Source: Candidatus Desulfosporosinus nitrosoreducens (GTDB lineage Bacteria; Bacillota; Desulfitobacteriia; Desulfitobacteriales; Desulfitobacteriaceae). From it: 64,000 bases of DNA. Of this stretch, positions 43,429 through 51,386 are shown one piece after another. Position 1 is the first letter of the stretch. Each line of letters starts with the position of its first letter. The stretch lies in assembly GCF_030954495.1 (NCBI RefSeq), contig NZ_JAVHUW010000047.1:1-64000 (forward strand). Reading direction: 5' to 3'. A program made the position numbers and the translations under genes. Under the pieces are notes generated by a model. That model saw only the letters and a list, made by a program, of their open reading frames with translations, had not been told where the DNA came from and made no database searches.

Positions 43429-44301
43429 CTAGGACTTGGCGCCGGTCAAGGTTTTCTTATTTTCCTTAAGACCAAAGCTTCGGCGCAGGGATTGGCGCTG
43501 AGGGGAAAGAAGAAAACTGATCAAAAAGAATAAGGCGGCAGTCAAAGCAATACTTGCGCCTGAGGCGACATTGAAGTAGTAGGAAATATACAGTCCGATT
43601 ACGGCGCTGGTTAAGCCGAAAAGAATTGCCAGCAGGAGAAGTCTCTTTAAGGAACGTGTCCATTGCTGAGCGGAGGCCGCGGGAATAATTAAAAGTGCGG
43701 TAACCAGGATAATGCCAACGGTCTGAGAAGCAATAACTACGGTCACGGCGGTCATGATCAGCATGGCATAATGCAGTCTTGTACGTGGCAGACCGGCCAC
43801 TTCAGCCATTTCCGGGTCAAAGGCATAAAAAACAAATTCTTTGTAGAAGAGCATAATAATCAGTAAGATCAGAAGGGCTGCCCCGATAATAATCTTGAGG
43901 TCAAAGGGTGTAATCGCTAAAACGGAGCCAAATAAATAGCCCGTGAGGTCTGTGGTGTAAAATTTCATGCTGCTGATCAGGGCGATCCCTAAAGCCATAG
44001 ACGCTGAAAATAAGATGCCGATAGCCGTATCTAAAGTGACTTTGGCTTTTTCATGGACTAAGCCGATCAGCAGAGCTAAGCCGATGGTGTAGAAATTGGC
44101 AGTGAGGTAAAGGTCCCACTGCATAAGGTAACCTATGGCCAGTCCGGCAAGAGAGCCGTGAGCCAATCCTTCGCCAATGAAGGCTAAGCGCAGCAGGACC
44201 ACAAAGCTGCCAATCACGGCGCATAAAATACCTATTGTCACAGTTCCTAGCAAAGCATTTTGCATAAAGGCGAATTGGAGTGGATCTAAGAGCAAGTGCA
44301 T
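43429..44301 (-). CDS. znuB: Metal ABC transporter permease (ZnuB/MntB type)
   Basis: A 290-residue ABC-3 family permease with about eight membrane helices. Features: FMQNALLGTVTIGILCAVIGSFVVLLRLAFIGEGLAHGSLAG (the conserved G-E-x2-A-H motif), FDPEMAEVAGL as coupling segment, and VASQTVGIILVTALLIIPAASA. ATG 44301 follows GGAGG and overlaps the end of the ATPase gene by 16 bases; a longer open frame upstream is inside the ATPase gene. Zinc is the likeliest substrate from the neighbouring regulator; manganese or iron remain possible. Confidence 0.9.
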   Translation of the reverse strand: MHLLLDPLQFAFMQNALLGTVTIGILCAVIGSFVVLLRLAFIGEGLAHGSLAGLAIGYLMQWDLYLTANFYTIGLALLIGLVHEKAKVTLDTAIGILFSASMALGIALISSMKFYTTDLTGYLFGSVLAITPFDLKIIIGAALLILLIIMLFYKEFVFYAFDPEMAEVAGLPRTRLHYAMLIMTAVTVVIASQTVGIILVTALLIIPAASAQQWTRSLKRLLLLAILFGLTSAVIGLYISYYFNVASGASIALTAALFFLISFLLSPQRQSLRRSFGLKENKKTLTGAKS

Positions 44302-45089
44302 GGACAGGAATCCTCCTTCGCGGCGGGCAGGGCCTCTTCTTCGCCAAGATGGTGCGGCCAGGGAAGGCCCGAAAATGTTTTGGTTAAAATTTCCGGTGTC
44401 AGGACCTTTTCTGGCGGACCAAAGGCGATAATCCGCTCGTTTAAGCATAAAATACGCCCAAAATGGTGAAAATCCAGGGCTAGGAGGTCGTGGGTGGTTG
44501 TCAGGGTTGTAATACCGTCCTCGTGCAGCAGTTCAAGAAGCTCGTAAATGCTCTGCTGAGTGGGAATATCCAGTCCTGTTGCCGGTTCGTCAAGCAGCAG
44601 GAGCTTAGATTCCTGAGCCAGTGCCCGGGCGATAAAAACGCGCTGCTGTTGCCCGCCTGAGAGCTGACCGATGGGACGTGCGGACATTTCAAGCATTTTC
44701 ACCCGCCGCAAAGATTCCTGCACCACCTGATGGTCCTCTTTGCGGGCAAAACGCAGCGGGCCAAGGCGGCCGACGCGTCCCAACATGACTACCTCGTAGA
44801 CTGAGATGGGAAATTCCTTATCGATGGATTTCAGTTGGGGGACATAGCCGATTTGGTGCCGGCGGCGCCAGGAGCGCTGAGGTTTTCCGCCGAAAACCTT
44901 AACACTCCCCCGGGTGGGTTTGTTCAGTCCCACGATGCTGCGGAGGAAAGAGGTTTTGCCGGAGCCGTTGGGCCCGATAATGCCAATGCAGGAACCTTGA
45001 GGAATTCGGATGTGAATATCATTAAGGATTTGACGCTCACCATAGTTTAGGAAAAAGTGGTCAAATTCAATGACATGGTTATCGGACAT
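44286..45089 (-). CDS. znuC: Metal ABC transporter ATPase (ZnuC/MntA type)
   Basis: A 267-residue ATPase. Walker A GPNGSGKTSFLRSI (about 39-52), Q-loop in GYVPQLKSIDKEFPI, signature LSGGQQQRVFIARAL, Walker B LLLLDEPATGLDIP and H-loop THDLLAL are intact. The C-terminus is unusual: HHLGEEEALPAAKEDSCPCTCS ends in a His/Cys-rich tail that could chelate metal. The gene overlaps znuB and lies 27 bases after znuA. The start ATG 45089 has no ideal ribosome site, suggesting coupling. Confidence 0.92.
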   Translation of the reverse strand: MSDNHVIEFDHFFLNYGERQILNDIHIRIPQGSCIGIIGPNGSGKTSFLRSIVGLNKPTRGSVKVFGGKPQRSWRRRHQIGYVPQLKSIDKEFPISVYEVVMLGRVGRLGPLRFARKEDHQVVQESLRRVKMLEMSARPIGQLSGGQQQRVFIARALAQESKLLLLDEPATGLDIPTQQSIYELLELLHEDGITTLTTTHDLLALDFHHFGRILCLNERIIAFGPPEKVLTPEILTKTFSGLPWPHHLGEEEALPAAKEDSCPCTCS

Positions 45090-45116
45090 GTGCTTGGAAC
45101 CTACTCTCTTTATTCG

Positions 45117-46022
45117 TTATTTTAGAGCCGAGACAATAGCGGTGGTATTGGATTTCATCATCGCTATATAAGAATTGGAATCCGGCGTATCTCCCAGAGT
45201 ATCATCGTGAAGAGAATCTATAAATTTCACGCCGGTTTCGGCAGCCAGCTGCTGTGCTAATTTGGGATTAAATCCCGCTTCGCTGAATACGGCGTGAATA
45301 TTCTGCTCCCGAATCAGCTTAATGAGATCGGCATAGTCTTTGGCAGAAGGTTCGGCTTCACCGGTGTGAAGCAAAGGCTGGACAAAGACCAGGCCATATT
45401 GTTTGGCGTAATAGACCCAGGCGTCGTGCAGAACGACCATTTTGCGCGATTCGGGCGGAAGGCTGGAGATTTGGGTTCGAATCCACTGGTCCAGGTTCGT
45501 CAGTTCCGCAAGGTAGGCGGCGGCGTTTTGTGTAAAATATTGTTTGTCTTCAGGATAAGTTTGCGCCAATTGATCGCGAATTGTTTCAACATAATGTTTG
45601 GCATTTTCCACATCAAGCCAGAGATGAGGATTGCCCTCTCCGCCTTGATCTTTACCTAAAATGGTCAGGCCGTCGGCTAAAACAACGGTACGGAGGTTAG
45701 GATTCGCAGCGTTGGAGATAATTTTATTTAAATAGACTTCTTCCCCCACTCCGTTGGCAAAAAAAAGGCTGGCAGCGGCAACTTCGCGCACATCGGCAGG
45801 TTTAGGTTCGAATTCATGAGGATCGCTTCCGGCAGGCACGAGATTGATTACTTTAATTTTGTCCCCGCCCACTTGGCGTATCAGATCTGCCAGGGGAGAA
45901 ATACTTGTCACGACGGTTCGGGATTGAACGGTTGCTGCGGGAGCCTGGGGACTGCAGCCGTTAAGTAAGATCAGGGAACTAAGGGCAAGAACCAGTAAAA
46001 GGCAATAACGTTTGGGGACCAT
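45117..46022 (-). CDS. znuA: Metal-binding lipoprotein of ABC transporter (ZnuA/TroA family)
   Basis: A 301-residue cluster A-I solute-binding lipoprotein. Signal with lipobox LNGC; ligands of the family are visible as His in GSDPHEFEP, His in NPHLWLDVEN, His in LLHTGEAEPSAKDY (usual H-x-AFGY altered) and an Asp near DSLHDDTLG. There is no His-rich loop before the second ligand, which separates classic ZnuA from TroA/MntA-like proteins, so Zn versus Mn is unresolved. ATG 46022 follows AAGGAG; that site is sequestered in a hairpin (see 46028-46064). First gene of znuA-C-B-zur. Confidence 0.88.
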   Translation of the reverse strand: MVPKRYCLLLVLALSSLILLNGCSPQAPAATVQSRTVVTSISPLADLIRQVGGDKIKVINLVPAGSDPHEFEPKPADVREVAAASLFFANGVGEEVYLNKIISNAANPNLRTVVLADGLTILGKDQGGEGNPHLWLDVENAKHYVETIRDQLAQTYPEDKQYFTQNAAAYLAELTNLDQWIRTQISSLPPESRKMVVLHDAWVYYAKQYGLVFVQPLLHTGEAEPSAKDYADLIKLIREQNIHAVFSEAGFNPKLAQQLAAETGVKFIDSLHDDTLGDTPDSNSYIAMMKSNTTAIVSALK

Positions 46023-46027
46023 GGGGC

Positions 46028-46064
46028 ACACTCCTTAATGATATATTATTTCAATAAGGAGTGT
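46028..46064 (-). promoter_or_regulatory. Hairpin that pairs the znuA ribosome site
   Basis: ACACTCCTTAATG (46028-46040) and CAATAAGGAGTGT (46052-46064) are inverted repeats with one mismatch and an 11-base centre. In the minus-strand mRNA the hairpin buries AAGGAG, the znuA ribosome site, six bases before the start. It could work as a translation switch or as an operator for the Fur-family regulator. No canonical Zur box is recognised. Confidence 0.55.
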
Positions 46065-46191
46065 AATACAGGAACTGGCAAATGTCAAACGTCGCAGACT
46101 GCGGGAGCTTGGCAAAGCATTAGCCGAAAGTTAACGGCAGTGGTATAATTTAAAAGGATAAATAAGCCAAAACATAAAGGAGGTCACACTC

Positions 46192-46704
46192 GTGACAAAT
46201 GAAAGCACTCAAGATTTAGACCAAGCTAAAAATCCAATCGTCACCATTGAAATGGAAAACGGCAACATCATTAAAATTGAACTCTATCCTGACATAGCTC
46301 CGGAGACGGTCAAGAACTTTGTCACTCTTGTATCGGAAGGTTTCTATGACGGTCTTATTTTCCATAGAGTTATTCCTTCCTTTATGATTCAAGGGGGAGA
46401 TCCCAATGGAACCGGTATGGGAGGAAGCAAGCAAACGATTCGGGGAGAGTTCACGGCTAATGGCGTTAAAAACGATTTGCGGCATGACCGTGGCGTTATC
46501 TCCATGGCCCGTACCTCCAACCCGAATTCGGCCAGTTCTCAATTCTTTATTGTAGTCAAAGCTGCGACTCATTTGGACGGGCAATATGCTTCCTTCGGAA
46601 AAGTCATTGAAGGTATGGAGGAAGTTGACCGTATTGTCAACGTGCCGAGGGATCGGGCAGACAAGCCTGCAGAAGACCAAAGAATGAAAAAGGTAACTCT
46701 CTAG
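46192..46704 (+). CDS. Peptidyl-prolyl cis-trans isomerase, cyclophilin type
   Basis: A 170-residue cytosolic cyclophilin that speeds proline isomerisation in folding. Active-site residues are in FHRVIPSFMIQGGDPNGTG (Arg, Phe, Met, Gln), then MARTSNPNSASSQFFIV and HLDGQYASFGKVIEGMEEVDRI. Compared with classic PpiB the Trp of the cyclosporin pocket is Gln-Tyr (DGQYASFG), as in most bacterial forms. GTG 46192 follows AAAGGAGG. Single gene with its own terminator. Confidence 0.94.
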   Translation: MTNESTQDLDQAKNPIVTIEMENGNIIKIELYPDIAPETVKNFVTLVSEGFYDGLIFHRVIPSFMIQGGDPNGTGMGGSKQTIRGEFTANGVKNDLRHDRGVISMARTSNPNSASSQFFIVVKAATHLDGQYASFGKVIEGMEEVDRIVNVPRDRADKPAEDQRMKKVTL

Positions 46705-46744
46705 GAGCCTTTCTCGGTCGGGTAATTTGCACTATAGCGGAAAG

Positions 46745-46768
46745 GGAGGGCCCGGCCCTCTTTTTCCC
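46745..46768 (+). terminator. Rho-independent terminator
   Basis: GAGGGC-CCG-GCCCTC (46746-46760) followed by TTTTT. Confidence 0.85.
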
Positions 46769-46788
46769 TCTAAAGAGGAGATAGTGTT

Positions 46789-47691
46789 ATGTTCGATTTG
46801 CTGCGTTTATATGCTCAGGTTGTAGAGGAACAGAGTTTTACGGTTGTCGCCCGCAAACTGGAGATAAGCCAGCCGGCCGTTTCCAATCAAATGCGGGCGC
46901 TCGAAGAGAAGCTGGGAGTTAAGCTGCTTTATCGCAAAGGCAAGGGGTTTGCTTTAACTCAGGAAGGCGAGATCTTATACCGGCATGCCAAACATATCCT
47001 GGATGCCTGGGCTGACTTGATACAAGAAATCGGAAACTCCGAACGAGTTATGAGCGGAAAAATACATATCGGAGCTTCCCACATTCCCGGGGAATACCTG
47101 CTGCCGGCTTATTTAGCTTCTTTTCGCCAGCTATATCCGGATATAACCTTTAAATTGACGATCGGAGACAGCCTGGAGATCGCGGAAAAGGTTGTGGCCC
47201 ACGAAGTGGATTTTGCTGTGGTTGGAGCGGTCTTTGATACGGAAAAACTGACTTCCGAATATTGGCTGAAAGACGAGTTGGTTTTATTGGCGGCCAAAGA
47301 TCATCCGCTTTGTTCGGAGCCTAGCACGAATCTGCGCGCCCTGCAAGCCTGTCCGATGGTTCTGCGGGAAAGCGGCTCGGGCCACCGCAGGGCTTTTGAA
47401 GAGGCCCTTGTCAAACGAGGGCTGGATTTGAATGATTTTAATGTAGTACTGGAAGTAGGAAGTACAGAGGGGGTTAAAAACTCCGTACGTTCCGGATTAG
47501 GCTATTCCTTTTTATCCAGACATGCCATTGAGCACGGAGAAAAATTCGGTTTGGTTGAAATAACCGTTGCTGATTTTAAACTTGAGCGTGGGTTTTACCT
47601 TTTAACTCGCCGCAATAAATCTCTTCCCAGCATAGCGGAGGAGTGTTACAGGTATTTGCTCAATCAGAAACCGGATCAGATAAGTGAGTGA
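46789..47691 (+). CDS. LysR-family transcriptional regulator
   Basis: A 300-residue LTTR. Residues 1-60 are the winged helix (LLRLYAQVVEEQSFTVVARKLEISQPAVSNQMRALEEKLGVKLLYR), followed by a linker helix and a type 2 periplasmic-binding-like effector domain (GKIHIGASHIPGEYLLPAYLASF, GDSLEIAEKVVAHEVDFAVVG). The sequence is closest in feel to CysL/CbbR-type regulators that sense anionic metabolites, but this is only an impression. ATG 46789 follows AAAGAGGAG. No divergent target gene is adjacent, so its regulon is not obvious. Confidence 0.92.
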   Translation: MFDLLRLYAQVVEEQSFTVVARKLEISQPAVSNQMRALEEKLGVKLLYRKGKGFALTQEGEILYRHAKHILDAWADLIQEIGNSERVMSGKIHIGASHIPGEYLLPAYLASFRQLYPDITFKLTIGDSLEIAEKVVAHEVDFAVVGAVFDTEKLTSEYWLKDELVLLAAKDHPLCSEPSTNLRALQACPMVLRESGSGHRRAFEEALVKRGLDLNDFNVVLEVGSTEGVKNSVRSGLGYSFLSRHAIEHGEKFGLVEITVADFKLERGFYLLTRRNKSLPSIAEECYRYLLNQKPDQISE

Positions 47692-47825
47692 AGAAATTTC
47701 TCCGGCTGATATAGCCCTGATCAAGCGTTTATTTTCCGCTGGTTTTGGCCTTTTAGCTAGAATTATTATAGTTATTTTCACGTATCTTATAGATATCTAT
47801 AGAGGAGAGCAAAGGAGAATCGTGT

Positions 47826-48803
47826 TTGGACTGGTTTTTGAGTGACTTCAATATTAAGGCCTGGCGGCTTGTGAAAAGCTATAGACCGGAAAAAGCTTCA
47901 AACATGGTCCTTATCTATGGGCCTTTTGGCGTTGGCAAAACGACTCTCCTGAATTACCTGGAACGCCAATGGTTCAAGGAGGGGGGGATTTTGACAAATG
48001 CCGCCGCTTTTTCCCGTCAGTATGCTTACGCCTCCCAGGAAGGCAAGCTCTCTCAGTTCAGACAGCGCTATCGCACGACCCCCTTGCTGCTGATGGATGA
48101 CTTGCAAGGTCTGGCAGGTAAAAAGCAAACCCTCGAAGAGCTCCATTATACCTATGAATATATCCTCCATAATGGCGGGAAGATGGTCGCGACCCTGGAA
48201 GCAGAGTCCTTGAATTTGGATTTTCTTGGCGAACGCTTGATGTCGCGCTTTTTAAGCGGCATTGTTCTGCCTCTGTCTCAGCCTCAAAATCATGAAATCG
48301 CAGGTTTTGTGGCAGAATATTCCCGCGGCTTGAAGCTCTTTATGGACAATTTGCTTCCGGAACTGATTGCTCAGCGAACCGAAAACCTTACAGACGCTAA
48401 AAAAGTCTTACATCAATTCATTGAGTTTGCCGAAAGCCGTAATGACGAGTTGAGTTTACAATGTTTCCTGGCTTATTGGCAAGAAAACGTGAGAACACAA
48501 CGTGAAGCCCTTACCCCGCTGAATATTCTCCAGGCGACAGCGCAAGCCGCGCATCTCTCTGTTGAAGAATTACTCGGACCGACACAAAAGATGATCGTTA
48601 ATGAGGCCCGTCAGCTGGCAATTTACGCCATGCGAACTCTCTGCAAGATTTCTTATCCGGCTATAGCGGCTTATTTTAATCGCCGCCATTCCAGTATTAT
48701 AACAGCGTATAAAAAAATGCAGGAAAAGTTGAGTCAGGATCAAGAATTAAAGCAACGCTATCAGGAAATCGCCAATCAATTTAAAGACAGTGAGAAGGAG
48801 TGA
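47826..48803 (+). CDS. DnaA paralogue without N-terminal domain
   Basis: A 325-residue AAA+ plus DNA-binding protein. Walker A GPFGVGKTTLLNYL (residues 33-46), Walker B LLLMDDLQGLAGKKQTLEEL closely follows DnaA (DDIQFLAGK), and box VII is LGERLMSRFLSGIVLPL. The C-terminal 100 residues match DnaA domain IV (VNEARQLAIYAMRTLCKISYPAIAAYF...HSSIITAYKKM). Domain I/II of replication initiator DnaA (DnaB-binding, linker) is absent, and the DnaA-box reading DHT(T) motif reads RHSS. TTG 47826 follows AAAGGAG. It is followed at four bases by pfkA. Confidence 0.88.
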   Translation: MDWFLSDFNIKAWRLVKSYRPEKASNMVLIYGPFGVGKTTLLNYLERQWFKEGGILTNAAAFSRQYAYASQEGKLSQFRQRYRTTPLLLMDDLQGLAGKKQTLEELHYTYEYILHNGGKMVATLEAESLNLDFLGERLMSRFLSGIVLPLSQPQNHEIAGFVAEYSRGLKLFMDNLLPELIAQRTENLTDAKKVLHQFIEFAESRNDELSLQCFLAYWQENVRTQREALTPLNILQATAQAAHLSVEELLGPTQKMIVNEARQLAIYAMRTLCKISYPAIAAYFNRRHSSIITAYKKMQEKLSQDQELKQRYQEIANQFKDSEKE

Positions 48804-48807
48804 TTCA

Positions 48808-49779
48808 ATGTCAGGAGTGATTCAAAGAGTTGGAGTGCTTACAAGCGGCGGAGATGCGCCCGGCATGAATGCCGCCGTTCGTGCCGTCGTCCGTAAGGGA
48901 ATTTTTCATGGTCTAAACGTTTTTGGCATAAACAGAGGGTATGAAGGACTAATTCATGGTGAAATTCATGAGATGAGCATTGGTTCTGTGGCGGATATTG
49001 TCTTAAGGGGCGGAACTGTCTTAAAAACTGCCCGCTCCGAGGAAATGAAAACCCTGGCCGGTCAGCAGAAAGCTTTAGCTCAATTGCGTAAGCTGGAGAT
49101 TGACGCCTTGGTTGTGATTGGTGGAGACGGCTCTTTTCGCGGCGCCCAAACTCTTGCCGCTCAAGGAGTTCAGTTGGTGGGGGTTCCCGGTACTATTGAC
49201 AATGACATTGCCGGAACCGAATTGACCATTGGCTTTGATACGGCGGTTAATACGGTGGTGGATGCCGTCGGCAAAATTCGTGATACAGCTTCCTCCCATG
49301 AGCGCACATTTATTGTGGAAGTTATGGGAAGAAATTGCGGAAACATTGCTTTGCAGGCGGGTTTAGCTTGTGGAGCGGAATCGATTTTGGTACCTGAAAT
49401 TCCCTATGACTTAGATGAGATCAGCGATAAACTGAAACGCGGCCATCAAAGAGGCAAAAACCACAGTATTATTCTGGTTGCCGAAGGGGTAGGAAGCGCT
49501 TATAAAATTGGAGAGGAGCTGCACGCTCGTTCAGGCTTTGAGACTCGGATCACAGTTCTTGGACATTTGCAGCGCGGCGGCAACCCCAGCGCTCTCGACG
49601 CGGTGATTGCCGCCGCCATGGGGGGAAAGGCCATCGAAATTATTTTAGCCGGGGAAACGAATAGAATGACTGCTTACATTGATCAAACCGTAATTTCCCG
49701 CCCGCTTGAAGATGCTTATGGCAACCGCCGGCCTCTTAACCGCGAGCTTTATGATTTGGCCAATGAACTTTCGATCTAG
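48808..49779 (+). CDS. pfkA: 6-phosphofructokinase
   Basis: Glycolytic enzyme converting fructose 6-phosphate to the 1,6-bisphosphate. The 323-residue protein has LTSGGDAPGMNAAVRAVVRKG, VVIGGDGSFRGAQTLA with Gly after GGD (ATP-dependent rather than PPi-dependent form), GTIDNDIAGTELTIGFDTAVNT with catalytic Asp, and MGRNCGNIALQAGLA, LGHLQRGGNPSALDAV. ATG 48808 follows GAAGGAG, which lies inside the end of the DnaA-like gene; a frame open from 48790 is too early. It probably forms an operon with the gene before and pgi after. Confidence 0.96.
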   Translation: MSGVIQRVGVLTSGGDAPGMNAAVRAVVRKGIFHGLNVFGINRGYEGLIHGEIHEMSIGSVADIVLRGGTVLKTARSEEMKTLAGQQKALAQLRKLEIDALVVIGGDGSFRGAQTLAAQGVQLVGVPGTIDNDIAGTELTIGFDTAVNTVVDAVGKIRDTASSHERTFIVEVMGRNCGNIALQAGLACGAESILVPEIPYDLDEISDKLKRGHQRGKNHSIILVAEGVGSAYKIGEELHARSGFETRITVLGHLQRGGNPSALDAVIAAAMGGKAIEIILAGETNRMTAYIDQTVISRPLEDAYGNRRPLNRELYDLANELSI

Positions 49780-49824
49780 TCCATAAGTCATAAGGCCTTA
49801 AATTTCTGAAAGGTGGGGGTTTTT

Positions 49825-51249
49825 ATGATGTCGCTTAATAAATCTAAACTGACGATAGATTATACGGGGATGATGCATTCGGACCAAAACCCTAAAGGAC
49901 TCCTGAAAAAAGAATTACAAGGACTTCAGCCTTTATTGGACAAGGCAGAGGCCGCCCTCGCGGTCTTGCGGGAGACAGGGAAACTGGATTTTTCCAAGCT
50001 TCTGCCTGAGATGCAGACCCAGCTTCCAGAAATAAAGGCTTATGCCGACCAGGTCGCTTCTAGATTTGAAAACTTTGTTGTTTTGGGGATTGGCGGTTCT
50101 GCCCTTGGGCCTTTGGCTGTTCAGCAAGCCTTGAAGCATTATTATTATAATGAGTTAACAGCGGAAAACCGCTCTTACCGGCCTCGCTTTTATGTCCTGG
50201 ACAATATCGATCCCGTCCGTTTTCAGGAATTATGCCAAGTCCTTGATCCCGGCAAAACCTTGTTTAATGTGATTTCCAAATCAGGCAATACTGCGGAGAC
50301 GATGGCCCAATTCCTGATTGTCCGCGACAATTTGCGCCGTCTTTGCGGAGAAAGCTATGCGGAGCATATTGTGGTGACAACGGATCAGGAAAAGGGCAAT
50401 CTTTTGCCGATTGCCCTCAAGGAAGGGTTTAAACGTTTTGTCATTCCCCGGGGCATTGGAGGCCGCTTTTCTGAATTGACTCCGGTTGGGCTGCTGGCGG
50501 CAGCTATTTGCGGGATTGATGTCGAGGAACTTTTGGCAGGAGCCTGGGAAATGGACCAGTGGATTCGAGAAGCGAGAGATGTGTTTACCAATCCGGCGCA
50601 ATTAAAGGCAGCTCTAGCTTATCTTTCCTGGCAAAAAGGAAAAAATATTTCAGTCTTTATGCCTTATGTGGACGGTCTGAAAACGATGGCCGATTGGTAT
50701 GCTCAGTTGTGGGCTGAAAGCTTGGGAAAACGCCGGAATCGCGGGGGAGAGGTGGTCTCTCTGGGGCAAACCCCTGTGAAGGCTTTGGGCGTGACAGACC
50801 AGCATTCTCAAGTCCAATTGTACACTGAAGGGCCCGACGACAAGACAGTCACTTTTGTAACCCTCGATAAATTTAAGTTCAGTCAGGAGATCCCTATCGA
50901 CCGTGATTTGCCGGAGGATATTCAATTTTTGGGAGGCCGCACGTTAGAGGAACTGCTGTTTGCGGAACAAAAAGCGACGGAGTACGCGCTTACTTTAGCG
51001 GGGCGGCAGCATCAGAAAATCATTCTTTCGGCGTTAAATGCTCATGCCGTCGGCCAACTGTTGCTGCTGCTGGAATGGGAGACTGCTTATATGGGTGAGC
51101 TGCTGAACATCAATGCCTTTGATCAGCCGGGTGTGGAGGAAGGAAAAAACGGCACTTACGCTTTAATGGGACGCGCAGGCTATGAGAGAAAGAAACAGGA
51201 CATAGAGAAGTATGGTCAAGAAAAATACGTATTAACCCCAACTATGTAA
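49825..51249 (+). CDS. pgi: Glucose-6-phosphate isomerase
   Basis: The 474-residue isomerase interconverts glucose 6-phosphate and fructose 6-phosphate. Family signatures: VLGIGGSALGPLAVQQAL, FNVISKSGNTAETMAQF, PRGIGGRFSELTPVGLL and the C-terminal active-site Lys/His region (QLYTEGPDDKT..., GVEEGKN). It belongs to the bacterial short form. ATG 49825 follows AAAGGTGGGG. It lies 45 bases after pfkA, so glycolysis steps 2 and 3 are encoded together; a terminator follows. Confidence 0.96.
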   Translation: MMSLNKSKLTIDYTGMMHSDQNPKGLLKKELQGLQPLLDKAEAALAVLRETGKLDFSKLLPEMQTQLPEIKAYADQVASRFENFVVLGIGGSALGPLAVQQALKHYYYNELTAENRSYRPRFYVLDNIDPVRFQELCQVLDPGKTLFNVISKSGNTAETMAQFLIVRDNLRRLCGESYAEHIVVTTDQEKGNLLPIALKEGFKRFVIPRGIGGRFSELTPVGLLAAAICGIDVEELLAGAWEMDQWIREARDVFTNPAQLKAALAYLSWQKGKNISVFMPYVDGLKTMADWYAQLWAESLGKRRNRGGEVVSLGQTPVKALGVTDQHSQVQLYTEGPDDKTVTFVTLDKFKFSQEIPIDRDLPEDIQFLGGRTLEELLFAEQKATEYALTLAGRQHQKIILSALNAHAVGQLLLLLEWETAYMGELLNINAFDQPGVEEGKNGTYALMGRAGYERKKQDIEKYGQEKYVLTPTM

Positions 51250-51275
51250 TTTTACTGTGTAATTGTGTGATTTTA

Positions 51276-51324
51276 AAACAAACCTCTACGTTATCTCAGC
51301 GGGGTAAGTAGAGGTTTGTTTATG
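51276..51324 (+). terminator. Terminator after pgi
   Basis: AAACAAACCTCTAC (51276-51289, approximate) pairs with GTAGAGGTTTGTTT (51308-51321), followed by ATG.. T-poor but flanked by T runs within the stem; A/T tails on both strands allow termination in either direction. Confidence 0.8.
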
Positions 51325-51386
51325 TCTTAGTTTAGAGAAGGATTTTAGATATTAAGGTCGAATTTATTCCTAAAGAGGTGAAACGA

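Noticed and set aside
45294..45659. Plus-strand frame of 121 codons inside znuA
   Set aside because: It is the opposite-strand shadow of a well-supported gene; no ribosome site or homology.
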